Shown here piece by piece: positions 15,764-22,481 of a stretch of 22,481 bases of DNA. Position numbers and translations under genes: made by a program. A model generated the notes under the pieces. That model saw only the letters and a list, made by a program, of their open reading frames with translations, was not told the origin of the DNA and made no database searches. The stretch lies in contig CAZZNQ010000065.1 in NCBI GenBank assembly GCA_964655775.1, positions 1 through 22,481 on the forward strand, in the 5' to 3' direction. The stretch is from CAZZNQ01 sp964655775. Its GTDB lineage: Bacteria > Planctomycetota > Brocadiia > SM23-32. Each line of letters begins with the position of its first letter. Position 1 is the stretch's first letter.

Positions 15764-16663
15764 CTAACGCACGCGGGCGCGCTTGTTCAGGTAGGCGGAC
15801 AGCATGAGCTCGAAGGGCAGGTCGGTTGTGACCAGCTCATAGTCGATGGACGATGCGGCGCAGTCCCGCCGGTAGCGCTGCACGAATTCCTGGAACTTGC
15901 GCCGGTAGTCGCGCCGTATCACGTCCGCCCGAACCTGCATCCGCCGCCCGGCCTCCATCTCCTCGAACTCCACCAGGCCGTCGAACGGCAGATCGCGCTC
16001 GGCCGTGGCGAACAGGTTGAAAACGATAACCTCGTTGCGGTCGTGGCGGAAGTGGTTCAGTGCGTTCATCACCGCGTCCTGATCGTCGATCATGTCGCTC
16101 ACCAGCACCACCAGTCCGCGGCGCCGGCTGGACTCGGCGATGGCGTGCAGGGCGGGGGCGATGCCGGTCTCGCCGCCGGGCTCGATCCGCTCGAGTTGCT
16201 CCAGGATGTTCTTCAGGTGTGCGGGGCTGTTGCGCGCGGGGAAGCGCCGGCGCAGCTCGCTGTCGAAGACCGCCAGCCCCACCTGGTCGCGCTGCTGGAT
16301 CATCAGGTAGGTCAGCGCCGCGCAGAGGAAGCAGGCGTAGTCGAACTTGCTCAGCCCGTCGGAGCCGAACGCCATCGAGCCGCTCACGTCCAGCAGCAGC
16401 GTGCAGGTGAGGTTGGTCTCCTCCTCGTACTGGCGCACGTAGCGCTTGTCGCTGCGCGCGAATACCTTCCAGTCGAAGTGCTTCAGGTCGTCCCCCGGCA
16501 GGTATTCGCGGTACTCGGCGAACTCGGAGCTGAAGCCCTTGAAAGGGCTGCGGTGCAGGCCGCTAATGTAGCCCTCGACCACGCTGCGGGCCAGGAACTG
16601 AAGGTTCTTCAGCTTGGCCAGCTTCTGCGGCTCGTAGTATCTGCTCTTGAATCCGCTTCGCAT
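15764..16663 (-). CDS. DUF58-family protein with VWA-like fold
   Basis: 299 residues from the ATG at 16663. The hallmark DUF58 motif is clear: SEFAEYREYLPGDDLKHFDW (46-65) continuing KVFARSDKRYVRQYEEE. The following VWA-like core has an intact MIDAS, LLDVSGSMAFG (90-100; Asp92, Ser94, Ser96), and VVLVSDMIDDQD (185-196). No signal peptide or membrane helix is seen, so it should be cytoplasmic, contacting MoxR on one side and the membrane VWA proteins on the other. The frame stays open upstream to 17029, but that extension lies inside the MoxR gene and is Arg/Gly-rich with no family similarity. GGAAAG stands 5 bases before the chosen ATG. It lies 35 bases downstream of the MoxR stop. The precise task of DUF58 proteins is not established. 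Confidence 0.93.
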   Translation of the reverse strand: MRSGFKSRYYEPQKLAKLKNLQFLARSVVEGYISGLHRSPFKGFSSEFAEYREYLPGDDLKHFDWKVFARSDKRYVRQYEEETNLTCTLLLDVSGSMAFGSDGLSKFDYACFLCAALTYLMIQQRDQVGLAVFDSELRRRFPARNSPAHLKNILEQLERIEPGGETGIAPALHAIAESSRRRGLVVLVSDMIDDQDAVMNALNHFRHDRNEVIVFNLFATAERDLPFDGLVEFEEMEAGRRMQVRADVIRRDYRRKFQEFVQRYRRDCAASSIDYELVTTDLPFELMLSAYLNKRARVR

Positions 16664-16698
16664 CGGCTTTCCGGTGGCAACGCCCGGTTGGGGGCGAC

Positions 16699-17802
<1,104 letters not shown>

Positions 17803-17811
17803 GTTGCTGCG

Positions 17812-17816
17812 CCTCC
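17812..17816 (-). promoter_or_regulatory. Shine-Dalgarno that fixes the MoxR TTG start
   Basis: GGAGG on the minus strand, nine bases before TTG at 17802. It outweighs the GTG at 17874, which has no such site. Confidence 0.6.
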
Positions 17817-17881
17817 GTTCAAATCTTCGGACAAGTCCGAGCAGGTCTTCCCCGCAAAGCCGACCCGTCGGCACGGACGGC

Positions 17882-19402
17882 TCAGTGCGTCATCCCGTAC
17901 AGCACGATGTTCACGCCCAGCTTGACGGCGTCCGCGCTGGCCACGTCCCGGCCGAAGGGATGGTCAAATCCGCGCCAGCCGCCGCCGAGGCCGTAGGGGC
18001 TGTAGACCACGCATGTGGTGCCGCCCAGCGATATGCCCTCCAGGGACAGAGCCGGCGGCTGTTCGCCGATGGCGCCGACGTAGTCCGTGTAGCGCACGCC
18101 GGGCACGCGGTTGAGGATCGAATAGACAGGGTGCTCATCGGGCAGCGGCTGCAGCGGGTGGTCGGGCAGTACCCTGGCCATGGCCCGCCGGAACGCGCGG
18201 TCGAACTCCCGCCGACCGGACGTCGGGCTGGCCAAAAGGAATCCGCCTCCGCTCAGGTAGCGCCGCAGCATCTGCACCTGGGCGTCGGTGAGCTCGAAGT
18301 TGTAAAGGCCCGTCATGTAAAGGAAGGGATATTCCAGGATATCGTCCGAGTCCAGGTCCACCGCACGACGTTGGAACTTGACCTCGGCGCTGGTGTTGGC
18401 GGCGACGTACTTCAGGAGGTTGGCGATGGCGTTGGGCTGGGTGTCCCAGTTGTCCGTCAGTCGCGCCTGCGCGAACACGAAATCGCCGCGCGCACGCTCG
18501 TCTTCCTCGTAGTAGATCTTCGCCGTGCTCTGGTAGCCGGCCAACCTGTGGGTGGCCAGGGCGTAGGCTATCATGTTCACGCCCAGGCGCCGGGCGTCGT
18601 TCGGGCTCACGCTGAATGCGCCCTTGCGGACGTGGCCGTCCCAGCCGCAGCTCAGGTCGTAGCGAGACAGGACAACGGCGGTGCGGTCCGCGACGTCCAG
18701 GCCGAACAGAACCGGGGGACCGGTGTCGGAGTTCGTCTCGGGGATGGGCTGGGTATACTTCACCTCGTCCACGTCGTAGTAGCAGTGATACAGCGGGTGG
18801 TCGGGCCCGAGGATGCGCCACCGGCGGTCCGGCAGCACACGCCCCATCTCGCGTGTGAACGCCCCGAAGAAGTCGGGATCGCCGAAACAAGCGTCGCCCC
18901 ACACGGTTCCTCCGTTGCGCAGGAACTCGCGCAGGCGGCCCACCTCCTCGTCGGTCAGCGTGAAATCGTCGCTGCCCGTGTAGTAGATGATGAGGTAGCG
19001 GGCGGGATCGGGGTCGAACACGCGCAGCGGACCCACCTTCTTGCCGTAGTTGAGCCCGAGCGTCTGGTTCGCTACGTTCACCAGCATGGCCACGTCGCCT
19101 GGGTCCTTGTTCCAGTCGTAGTAGCGCACCGTCTCGCCGTCGTGGTCGACCTCTCTCAGCTCGCCGTACTGGATCTTGGCGATCAGAGTGGGCGGCGCGG
19201 GCGGACGCTTCTTCTCGGTGCGTCGCAGGGGGGTTGCCGGGAGGGGCAGAGGGGGGAATCCCTCGCCGGCCTTGCGGCGTTGGGGTTTGGCGGGCTCCGC
19301 GGAGCCGCACGGTCCCTTGGGAACGTTGAAACCGTCCGCCGCCCAGGTCTCCAACGCCAGCACGCCGAGAGCCAATGCCATGGTCACGGCCTTAAACTTC
19401 AT
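17882..19402 (-). CDS. Secreted protein with two tandem DUF4159 domains
   Basis: 506 residues from the ATG at 19402. Residues 1-21 form a signal peptide ending TWA-A. A Pro/Lys-rich linker (about 25-72) follows, then two DUF4159 units: A at about 73-287 and B at about 291-506. Equivalent landmarks in A and B: AKIQYGE / AKIYYEE; YYTGSDDFTLTDEEVGRLREFLRNGG (140-165) / YMTGLYNFELTDAQVQMLRRYLSGGG (362-387); GDPDFFGAFTREMGRVLPD / GRREFDRAFRRAMARVLPD; DHPLY (201-205) / EHPVY (423-427); RRLGVNMIAYALATH / VKLGVNIVLYGMTH. DUF4159 has an amidotransferase-like fold and no known activity. The frame extends 24 codons upstream, but those codons begin inside the predicted -35 box and lack homology. GGAG lies eight bases before the chosen ATG. 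First gene of the long operon. Confidence 0.92.
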   Translation of the reverse strand: MKFKAVTMALALGVLALETWAADGFNVPKGPCGSAEPAKPQRRKAGEGFPPLPLPATPLRRTEKKRPPAPPTLIAKIQYGELREVDHDGETVRYYDWNKDPGDVAMLVNVANQTLGLNYGKKVGPLRVFDPDPARYLIIYYTGSDDFTLTDEEVGRLREFLRNGGTVWGDACFGDPDFFGAFTREMGRVLPDRRWRILGPDHPLYHCYYDVDEVKYTQPIPETNSDTGPPVLFGLDVADRTAVVLSRYDLSCGWDGHVRKGAFSVSPNDARRLGVNMIAYALATHRLAGYQSTAKIYYEEDERARGDFVFAQARLTDNWDTQPNAIANLLKYVAANTSAEVKFQRRAVDLDSDDILEYPFLYMTGLYNFELTDAQVQMLRRYLSGGGFLLASPTSGRREFDRAFRRAMARVLPDHPLQPLPDEHPVYSILNRVPGVRYTDYVGAIGEQPPALSLEGISLGGTTCVVYSPYGLGGGWRGFDHPFGRDVASADAVKLGVNIVLYGMTH

Positions 19403-19410
19403 AGGGGCGT

Positions 19411-19414
19411 CTCC
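19411..19414 (-). promoter_or_regulatory. Shine-Dalgarno of the DUF4159 gene
   Basis: GGAG on the minus strand, eight bases before the ATG at 19402; supports the signal-peptide start over the longer reading frame. Confidence 0.5.
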
Positions 19415-19445
19415 GTTGACTGGTCCGCCTTCCCGATTCCTGCAT

Positions 19446-19474
19446 ATCATATGGTGTGTTGAACGAACGCACAA
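19446..19474 (-). promoter_or_regulatory. Candidate promoter of the ten-gene operon
   Basis: Minus strand -10 TATGAT (19451-19446, five of six consensus) with a 17-base spacer to TTGTGC (19474-19469, three of six). Transcription would start near 19439, giving a leader of about 37 bases before the ATG at 19402. The -10 sits within CATATCATATG, a small inverted repeat that might be an operator. Confidence 0.5.
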
Positions 19475-19586
19475 GATTTATCCTGCGTTTCGGGCCGTCA
19501 GATTGGCCGTGAGGGGCACGGCGGCGGGCTGTCGCCGAGGCGGCGCACCTGGTGAAAACGGACCCGTTGCCTAGGCAGGAACCGTA

Positions 19587-19615
19587 TTGACACCCCCGGC
19601 GGGGCTACCTATAAT
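19587..19615 (+). promoter_or_regulatory. Perfect-consensus sigma-70 promoter for the ferredoxin operon
   Basis: TTGACA at 19587-19592 and TATAAT at 19610-19615 with exactly 17 bases between: the full bacterial housekeeping consensus. The spacer is very GC-rich (CCCCCGGCGGGG). Transcription should begin near 19622, leaving a leader of about 135 bases before the ferredoxin ATG. Such a match is very unlikely by chance in DNA this GC-rich. Confidence 0.85.
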
Positions 19616-19621
19616 CGTTGG

Positions 19622-19757
19622 GTAGTGGGCGGCTCGCAGTTCCGGGGGCAACGGCTTTGAGTGAAGCCTGAATGCGCCGGTGCGTGCCCGGCCCGAGCTA
19701 AAGTATTGTGCGGTGAGGTCGGTTTATTCGCTTACTTTGAGTCAGTAGAGGAATGCG
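19622..19757 (+). ncRNA. Structured 5' leader (possible cis-regulatory RNA or small RNA), unassigned
   Basis: The transcribed leader can fold into hairpin GGCTT-tgagtg-AAGCC (19653-19668), hairpin GCCGG-7 nt-CCGGC (19676-19692), a closing helix GCTCG/CGAGC (19632-19636 with 19694-19698) and a 7-bp helix (19699-19705 with 19733-19739, one G-U pair) just before the Shine-Dalgarno AGAGG (19747-19751). CCGG at 19642-19645 could instead pair with 19677-19680, competing with the second hairpin. I compared it mentally with TPP, cobalamin, SAM, c-di-GMP, 6S and SRP RNAs and saw no match. Function unproven. Confidence 0.35.
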
Positions 19758-19940
19758 ATGAAGGCACAGGTGACTGACGACTGCATTTCGTGTGGGCTCT
19801 GCATTGACACCTGCCCCGAAGTCTTCGAGATGGGGGACGAGCGGGCGGAGGTCATAGTTGATGAGGTGCCCGAAGACCTGGAGGACGCTGTGCAGCAGGC
19901 TGCGGAGGAGTGCCCGACCGAAGCCATCATCGTCGACTGA
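19758..19940 (+). CDS. Single-cluster [4Fe-4S] ferredoxin
   Basis: 60 residues, the usual size for one-cluster ferredoxins of the Thermotoga/Desulfovibrio type. Cluster ligands: Cys9-x2-Cys12-x2-Cys15 in DDCISCGLC, plus Cys52 followed by Pro in EECPTEAI. Cys19-Pro is also present, but the helix position where the Thermotoga protein has the disulfide partner holds no Cys (residues 43-48 are DAVQQA), so Cys19 should be free. It is very acidic, as expected for an electron carrier in the cytoplasm. AGAGG stands six bases before the ATG. It is first in a same-strand group with an aldolase, thiol peroxidase and a radical SAM enzyme. It might supply electrons to the radical SAM enzyme; that is inference. 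Confidence 0.95.
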   Translation: MKAQVTDDCISCGLCIDTCPEVFEMGDERAEVIVDEVPEDLEDAVQQAAEECPTEAIIVD

Positions 19941-20064
19941 TCCGCACCCGGAAGACCGGCTCACCTCACGCGACTGCGGTGTCTTCTTCTGACAAAGCAG
20001 CGAGAGGGAGGCGTACGCCGCCGAAGCATCGGCCGAGGGGGCTTCGACCAAAGGAGAGCTGACA

Positions 20065-21141
20065 ATGGCGAAGTGGGCGGAGTTCGAGGACGGCCTGTCT
20101 GTCAGCGAGGGCATATTCCGGCTGCTGGCCGGGTATGCGCCGGCCGGCACGCTGGACGTGTTCGCGTCGGACCAGCACGGGTCGTATCTGGCCCTGATCG
20201 GCAGGTTCTTTGAGCACGCCGGCATCGAGCGCGAGGCAACGGACGACGACGTGCGCGAGGTCTGCCGGCACTTCGCCCGTGCCCTGACGGGGTTGCCCTC
20301 CGCCGCACTGTTCAACCATTTGGCCTACCTCAGCGAGGGCTTCCGCGACCTTCTGGGCGAGGAAGTCATGCTCATCGGCCGCCTGGAGGATACGCAGACC
20401 GAAGAGATGGACGGCGGGCGCGGCCAGCTTGCGCGGCTGGCCGTCGAACCGGAGGAGGTCGCCGACCACGTCGACGGATTCAAGACGCTGGTCAAGCTCG
20501 ATCCCGACCACCAGGAAAGCTGGCAACGGAACCTGGAATGGCTTCAGGGGGTTTTCGAGCGCGCCCGCGCCCTGGATAAGCCGCTCTTCAACGAGACGCT
20601 GCTGCTTCAGCGGCCCGGCGAGTCCAAGCCGCAGATGGCCAGGCGCCTTCCCGAGGGCGTTGTGCGGATGGCGGAGGAGTTCGGCCCGTTCGGGCACTTC
20701 TACAAGACTCAGGTTCCGGTCCTCTGGTCGCAGAAGGAGAACGGGATGGTGGTCCGCCTCAGCTCGCCGGACGAGGTGCGAAGCGCGGCGGTAACGATGG
20801 CCAGCGTGGTGCCCCGACCGATGCTGCTGCTGAGTGCGGCGGTGGACTTCGAGCAGTACGCAGCGCAGTACGCGCTGGTGAGCGACATGGTGGCCGGCCC
20901 CATGTGTGGCCGGGCGTACTTCAAGGAAGCGTTCAGCGACCCGAAAGCGCAGGACGTGGAAACTCTGGCCGATGCGTTCGGGCGCATTGCTCTGCCCAGG
21001 ATGCGGCAGATCAAGTCGCTGGCCGAGAAGGTCAGCCGGCCCTGGTGGGACAGGTTCACCTGGATGGCCGATCAGGCCAAGGAGCAGATCGACACCACCG
21101 CCGCGCAGTTCGGCGGCGTGAGAGCGGAATTCGGATACTGA
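20065..21141 (+). CDS. LacD-like class I aldolase (tagatose-1,6-bisphosphate aldolase/DeoC-LacD superfamily)
   Basis: 358 residues, slightly longer than LacD (about 325). Alignment by eye with LacD: TLDVFASDQHGSYLAL (29-44) corresponds to the N-terminal 'AIDQRG' phosphate/substrate loop; DGFKTLVKLDPD (137-148) to 'DAVKFLLYYD', with Lys144; KPLFNETLLL (172-181) with Glu177; GHFYKTQVPVLW (210-221) to 'DVLKVEVPV', making Lys214 the likely Schiff-base lysine; RPMLLLSAAVDFEQY (251-265) and AGPMCGRAYFKEA (277-289) to 'LSAGV...GVLCGRATW', with Arg283. Such enzymes cleave or form ketose bisphosphates into dihydroxyacetone phosphate and an aldehyde. The N-terminal Gln-Arg pair is Gln-His here, so the substrate may differ; tagatose-1,6-bisphosphate is not proven. 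AAGGAG eight bases upstream supports the ATG. It lies 124 bases after ferredoxin. Confidence 0.8.
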   Translation: MAKWAEFEDGLSVSEGIFRLLAGYAPAGTLDVFASDQHGSYLALIGRFFEHAGIEREATDDDVREVCRHFARALTGLPSAALFNHLAYLSEGFRDLLGEEVMLIGRLEDTQTEEMDGGRGQLARLAVEPEEVADHVDGFKTLVKLDPDHQESWQRNLEWLQGVFERARALDKPLFNETLLLQRPGESKPQMARRLPEGVVRMAEEFGPFGHFYKTQVPVLWSQKENGMVVRLSSPDEVRSAAVTMASVVPRPMLLLSAAVDFEQYAAQYALVSDMVAGPMCGRAYFKEAFSDPKAQDVETLADAFGRIALPRMRQIKSLAEKVSRPWWDRFTWMADQAKEQIDTTAAQFGGVRAEFGY

Positions 21142-21190
21142 GACCGGCCGCGGGGGCGAGCCGGTGGCATTACACAGAAGGGGGCAGGGC

Positions 21191-21817
21191 ATGGGACGGA
21201 CCGCGAGGATTCTTTGCGTAGCGGCGGTCCTGTGCTGCGCCGCGTTCTTCGGCTGCTGCCAGACGCCCACCGCCGGAAGAGAGGAGATGTCCATGATGCA
21301 GGAACGTGAAGGCATAGTGACCATGGAGGGCGACCCGCTGACACTGCTGGGTCCGGAACTCAAGGCAGGCGACCCTGCGCCCGGTTTCACCGCCGTGGAC
21401 GCCGAGTGGAACGAGGTCGGCCTCTCCGACATGGAGGGCGAAGTCGTCCTTATCAGCGCCGTGCCCAGCGTGGACACCAGCGTCTGCTCGCAGCAGACTC
21501 GGCGGTTCAACGAGGAGGCGGCCAAGCTGCCCGAAGGCGTCTCCATCATCACCATCAGCCAGGACCTACCCTTTGCGCTGGGACGCTTCTGCGCCGCGGA
21601 GGGCATCGACCGCATCCGCGTGGTGAGCGACCACGTCGACGCCGACTTCGGCATGTCCTACGGCGTGCTGATCAAGGACATGCGTCTGCTGGCTCGCTCC
21701 GTCTGGGTGGTGGACGCCGACGGCAAGCTGGCCTACGTGCAGGTGGTGCCCGAGGTGACCGATCTGCCGGACTTTGACGCCGCCCTGGCCGCCGTGCGCG
21801 ACCTGACCGGCGACTGA
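21191..21817 (+). CDS. tpx: Thiol peroxidase (Tpx) with lipoprotein signal peptide
   Basis: 208 residues from the ATG at 21191 (AAGGGGG six bases upstream); a GTG nine codons earlier is less likely. Residues 42-208 are a complete atypical 2-Cys peroxiredoxin: VTMEGDPLTLLGPELKAGDPAP, peroxidatic Cys99 in VPSVDTSVCSQQTRRFNEEA, resolving Cys134 in LPFALGRFCAAEGI, then DFGMSYGVLIKDMRLLARSVWVVD and VPEVTDLPDFDAAL. Tpx reduces H2O2 and alkyl hydroperoxides using thioredoxin. Unlike ordinary Tpx, which starts at about residue 43 here, this has a 40-residue front: a hydrophobic stretch with FFGCCQ (19-24) resembling a lipobox, predicting lipid attachment at Cys22 and function outside the cytoplasmic membrane. 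Position -3 is Phe rather than Leu, so the lipobox is imperfect. It lies 49 bases after the aldolase, 22 before amrS. Confidence 0.92.
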   Translation: MGRTARILCVAAVLCCAAFFGCCQTPTAGREEMSMMQEREGIVTMEGDPLTLLGPELKAGDPAPGFTAVDAEWNEVGLSDMEGEVVLISAVPSVDTSVCSQQTRRFNEEAAKLPEGVSIITISQDLPFALGRFCAAEGIDRIRVVSDHVDADFGMSYGVLIKDMRLLARSVWVVDADGKLAYVQVVPEVTDLPDFDAALAAVRDLTGD

Positions 21818-21839
21818 CCGCACTTCCGCGAACGAGACC

Positions 21840-22481
21840 ATGCACGAGGCGATTCTCTACAACCGGGCGGCCGACGACGCCGTGGACTGCTATCTCTGCA
21901 GCCACCGCTGCCACATAGCAGAGGGCAGGCAGGGCGTCTGCCGCGTGCGGACCAACGACAGCGGCAAGCTCTACAGCCTGGTGTACGGCCGGCTCGTGGC
22001 GCGGCAGGTGGATCCGATCGAGAAGAAGCCACTCTACCATTTCCTTCCGGGCACGGCCTCGTATTCCATCGCCACGCCCGGGTGCAACTTCCGGTGCTCT
22101 TTCTGTCAGAACTGGCAGATATCCCAGGCCGACGCCGCCCGGGCGTTCGAGCACCTCGGCGTTTCCGAGCCGGGGGAGGAAGTGGAACGGGCGGCCGAGG
22201 CGGGTGCGGCCAGCATCGCCTACACCTATACCGAGCCGACCATCTTCATGGAGTTCGCCCTCGACTGCGCCCGACTCGCGCATGAGCGCGGCATACAGAA
22301 CGTCTTCGTGACGAACGGCTTCCAGTCACCGGAGGCCGTCGAGGCGATGACGGGCCTGATCGACGCGGCCAACGTGGACCTGAAGGCGTTCTCCGAGGAT
22401 TTCTACAAGCTCTACTGCAAGGCCCGGCTGGGACCCGTCAAGGACACCATCGCCAATATGCACGAAGCGGGCATCCACGTG
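21840..22481 (+). CDS. amrS: AmmeMemoRadiSam-system radical SAM enzyme (AmrS), partial at C-terminus
   Basis: I translated 214 codons to the window's right edge with no stop. An N-terminal Cys-rich motif, CYLCSHRCHIAEGRQGVCRVR (17-37), is characteristic of this family. The radical SAM core follows, with the cluster-binding CxxxCxxC in ATPGCNFRCSFCQNWQIS, then AYTYTEPTIF and VFVTNGFQS, all typical. AmrS proteins are encoded with AMMECR1- and MEMO1-like partners in many anaerobes; their chemistry was not settled as far as I know. The start ATG is 22 bases after the tpx stop with only a weak GAG-type ribosome site, so it may depend on upstream translation. About half or more of the protein is visible. 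The partner genes, if present, lie beyond the window. Confidence 0.9.
   Translation, partial: MHEAILYNRAADDAVDCYLCSHRCHIAEGRQGVCRVRTNDSGKLYSLVYGRLVARQVDPIEKKPLYHFLPGTASYSIATPGCNFRCSFCQNWQISQADAARAFEHLGVSEPGEEVERAAEAGAASIAYTYTEPTIFMEFALDCARLAHERGIQNVFVTNGFQSPEAVEAMTGLIDAANVDLKAFSEDFYKLYCKARLGPVKDTIANMHEAGIHV

Larger units (their letters stand above)
19403..19757. other. Divergent intergenic region, 355 bases, with two promoters and a structured leader
   Basis: Contains the minus-strand operon promoter near 19446-19474, the plus-strand promoter at 19587-19615 and the transcribed leader of the ferredoxin gene. Between the promoters there is a perfect 6-bp inverted repeat (GCCGTG/CACGGC, 19506-19522) and an adjacent 5-bp one (CGGCG/CGCCG, 19522-19537). 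These could be operator or RNA structure. No coding region supported. Confidence 0.65.

Noticed and set aside
19403..19474. 24-codon upstream extension of the DUF4159 gene
   Set aside because: It would begin at the predicted -35 box, upstream of the likely transcription start, and would bury the signal peptide.
19941..20064. Terminator or new promoter between ferredoxin and the aldolase
   Set aside because: A distant CCGCA/TGCGG pair and a small CCGG-aaga-CCGG hairpin are present, but no T-run follows and no credible -35/-10 pair was seen, so the genes are treated as one possible operon.
19966..21654. A 562-codon open frame on the minus strand
   Set aside because: It crosses antisense through both the aldolase and tpx genes, whose family motifs are convincing.

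Overview
The window is a GC-rich bacterial chromosome segment, densely coded, with no mobile elements, CRISPR, tRNA or rRNA seen. Lipid A synthesis (lpxB) points to a Gram-negative-type envelope. A linked set of MoxR ATPase, DUF58, BatA/VWA, DUF4175-like and DUF4159 genes, large secreted PA14/PKD/TPR proteins, and an ECF sigma factor paired with a zinc-finger anti-sigma factor suggest the PVC superphylum, most likely Planctomycetota or a related uncultured lineage. This is inferred from gene content only; no marker gene settles it.

Layout. (1) 1-1533, minus strand: an ECF sigma factor, its zinc-finger anti-sigma factor and a membrane-anchored Spy/ZraP/CnrX-like protein that runs off the left edge. 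It resembles a CnrYXH-type envelope or metal stress switch. (2) 1711-2835, plus strand: lpxB, divergent from the sigma gene. (3) 2855-19402, minus strand: ten genes that look like one 16.5 kb operon. In transcription order they are a double DUF4159 protein, a MoxR ATPase, a DUF58 protein, a BatA-type membrane VWA protein, a second membrane VWA protein, a secreted protein of unknown function, a 1109-residue DUF4175-like membrane/coiled-coil protein, a secreted galactose-binding-like protein, a TrmH/SpoU RNA methyltransferase and a secreted PA14-PKD-TPR protein. The last five genes overlap head to tail by 4-11 bases. (4) 19403-19757: a divergent intergenic region with a perfect sigma-70 consensus promoter facing right and a foldable leader of about 135 bases. 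(5) 19758-22481, plus strand: a one-cluster ferredoxin, a LacD-like class I aldolase, a lipoprotein form of thiol peroxidase (Tpx) and the start of an AmmeMemoRadiSam radical SAM enzyme (AmrS). This is probably an anaerobe's redox operon.

The most interesting part is region 3. A MoxR AAA+ ATPase and three adhesion-type (MIDAS) or BatA modules are co-transcribed with four glutamine-amidotransferase-like domains spread over three proteins, all sharing a GG-turn followed by an HP[ILV][FY] motif, and with several exported proteins that match no characterised family I know. It looks like an extended, envelope-directed version of the MoxR/Bat system whose function has not been described to my knowledge.
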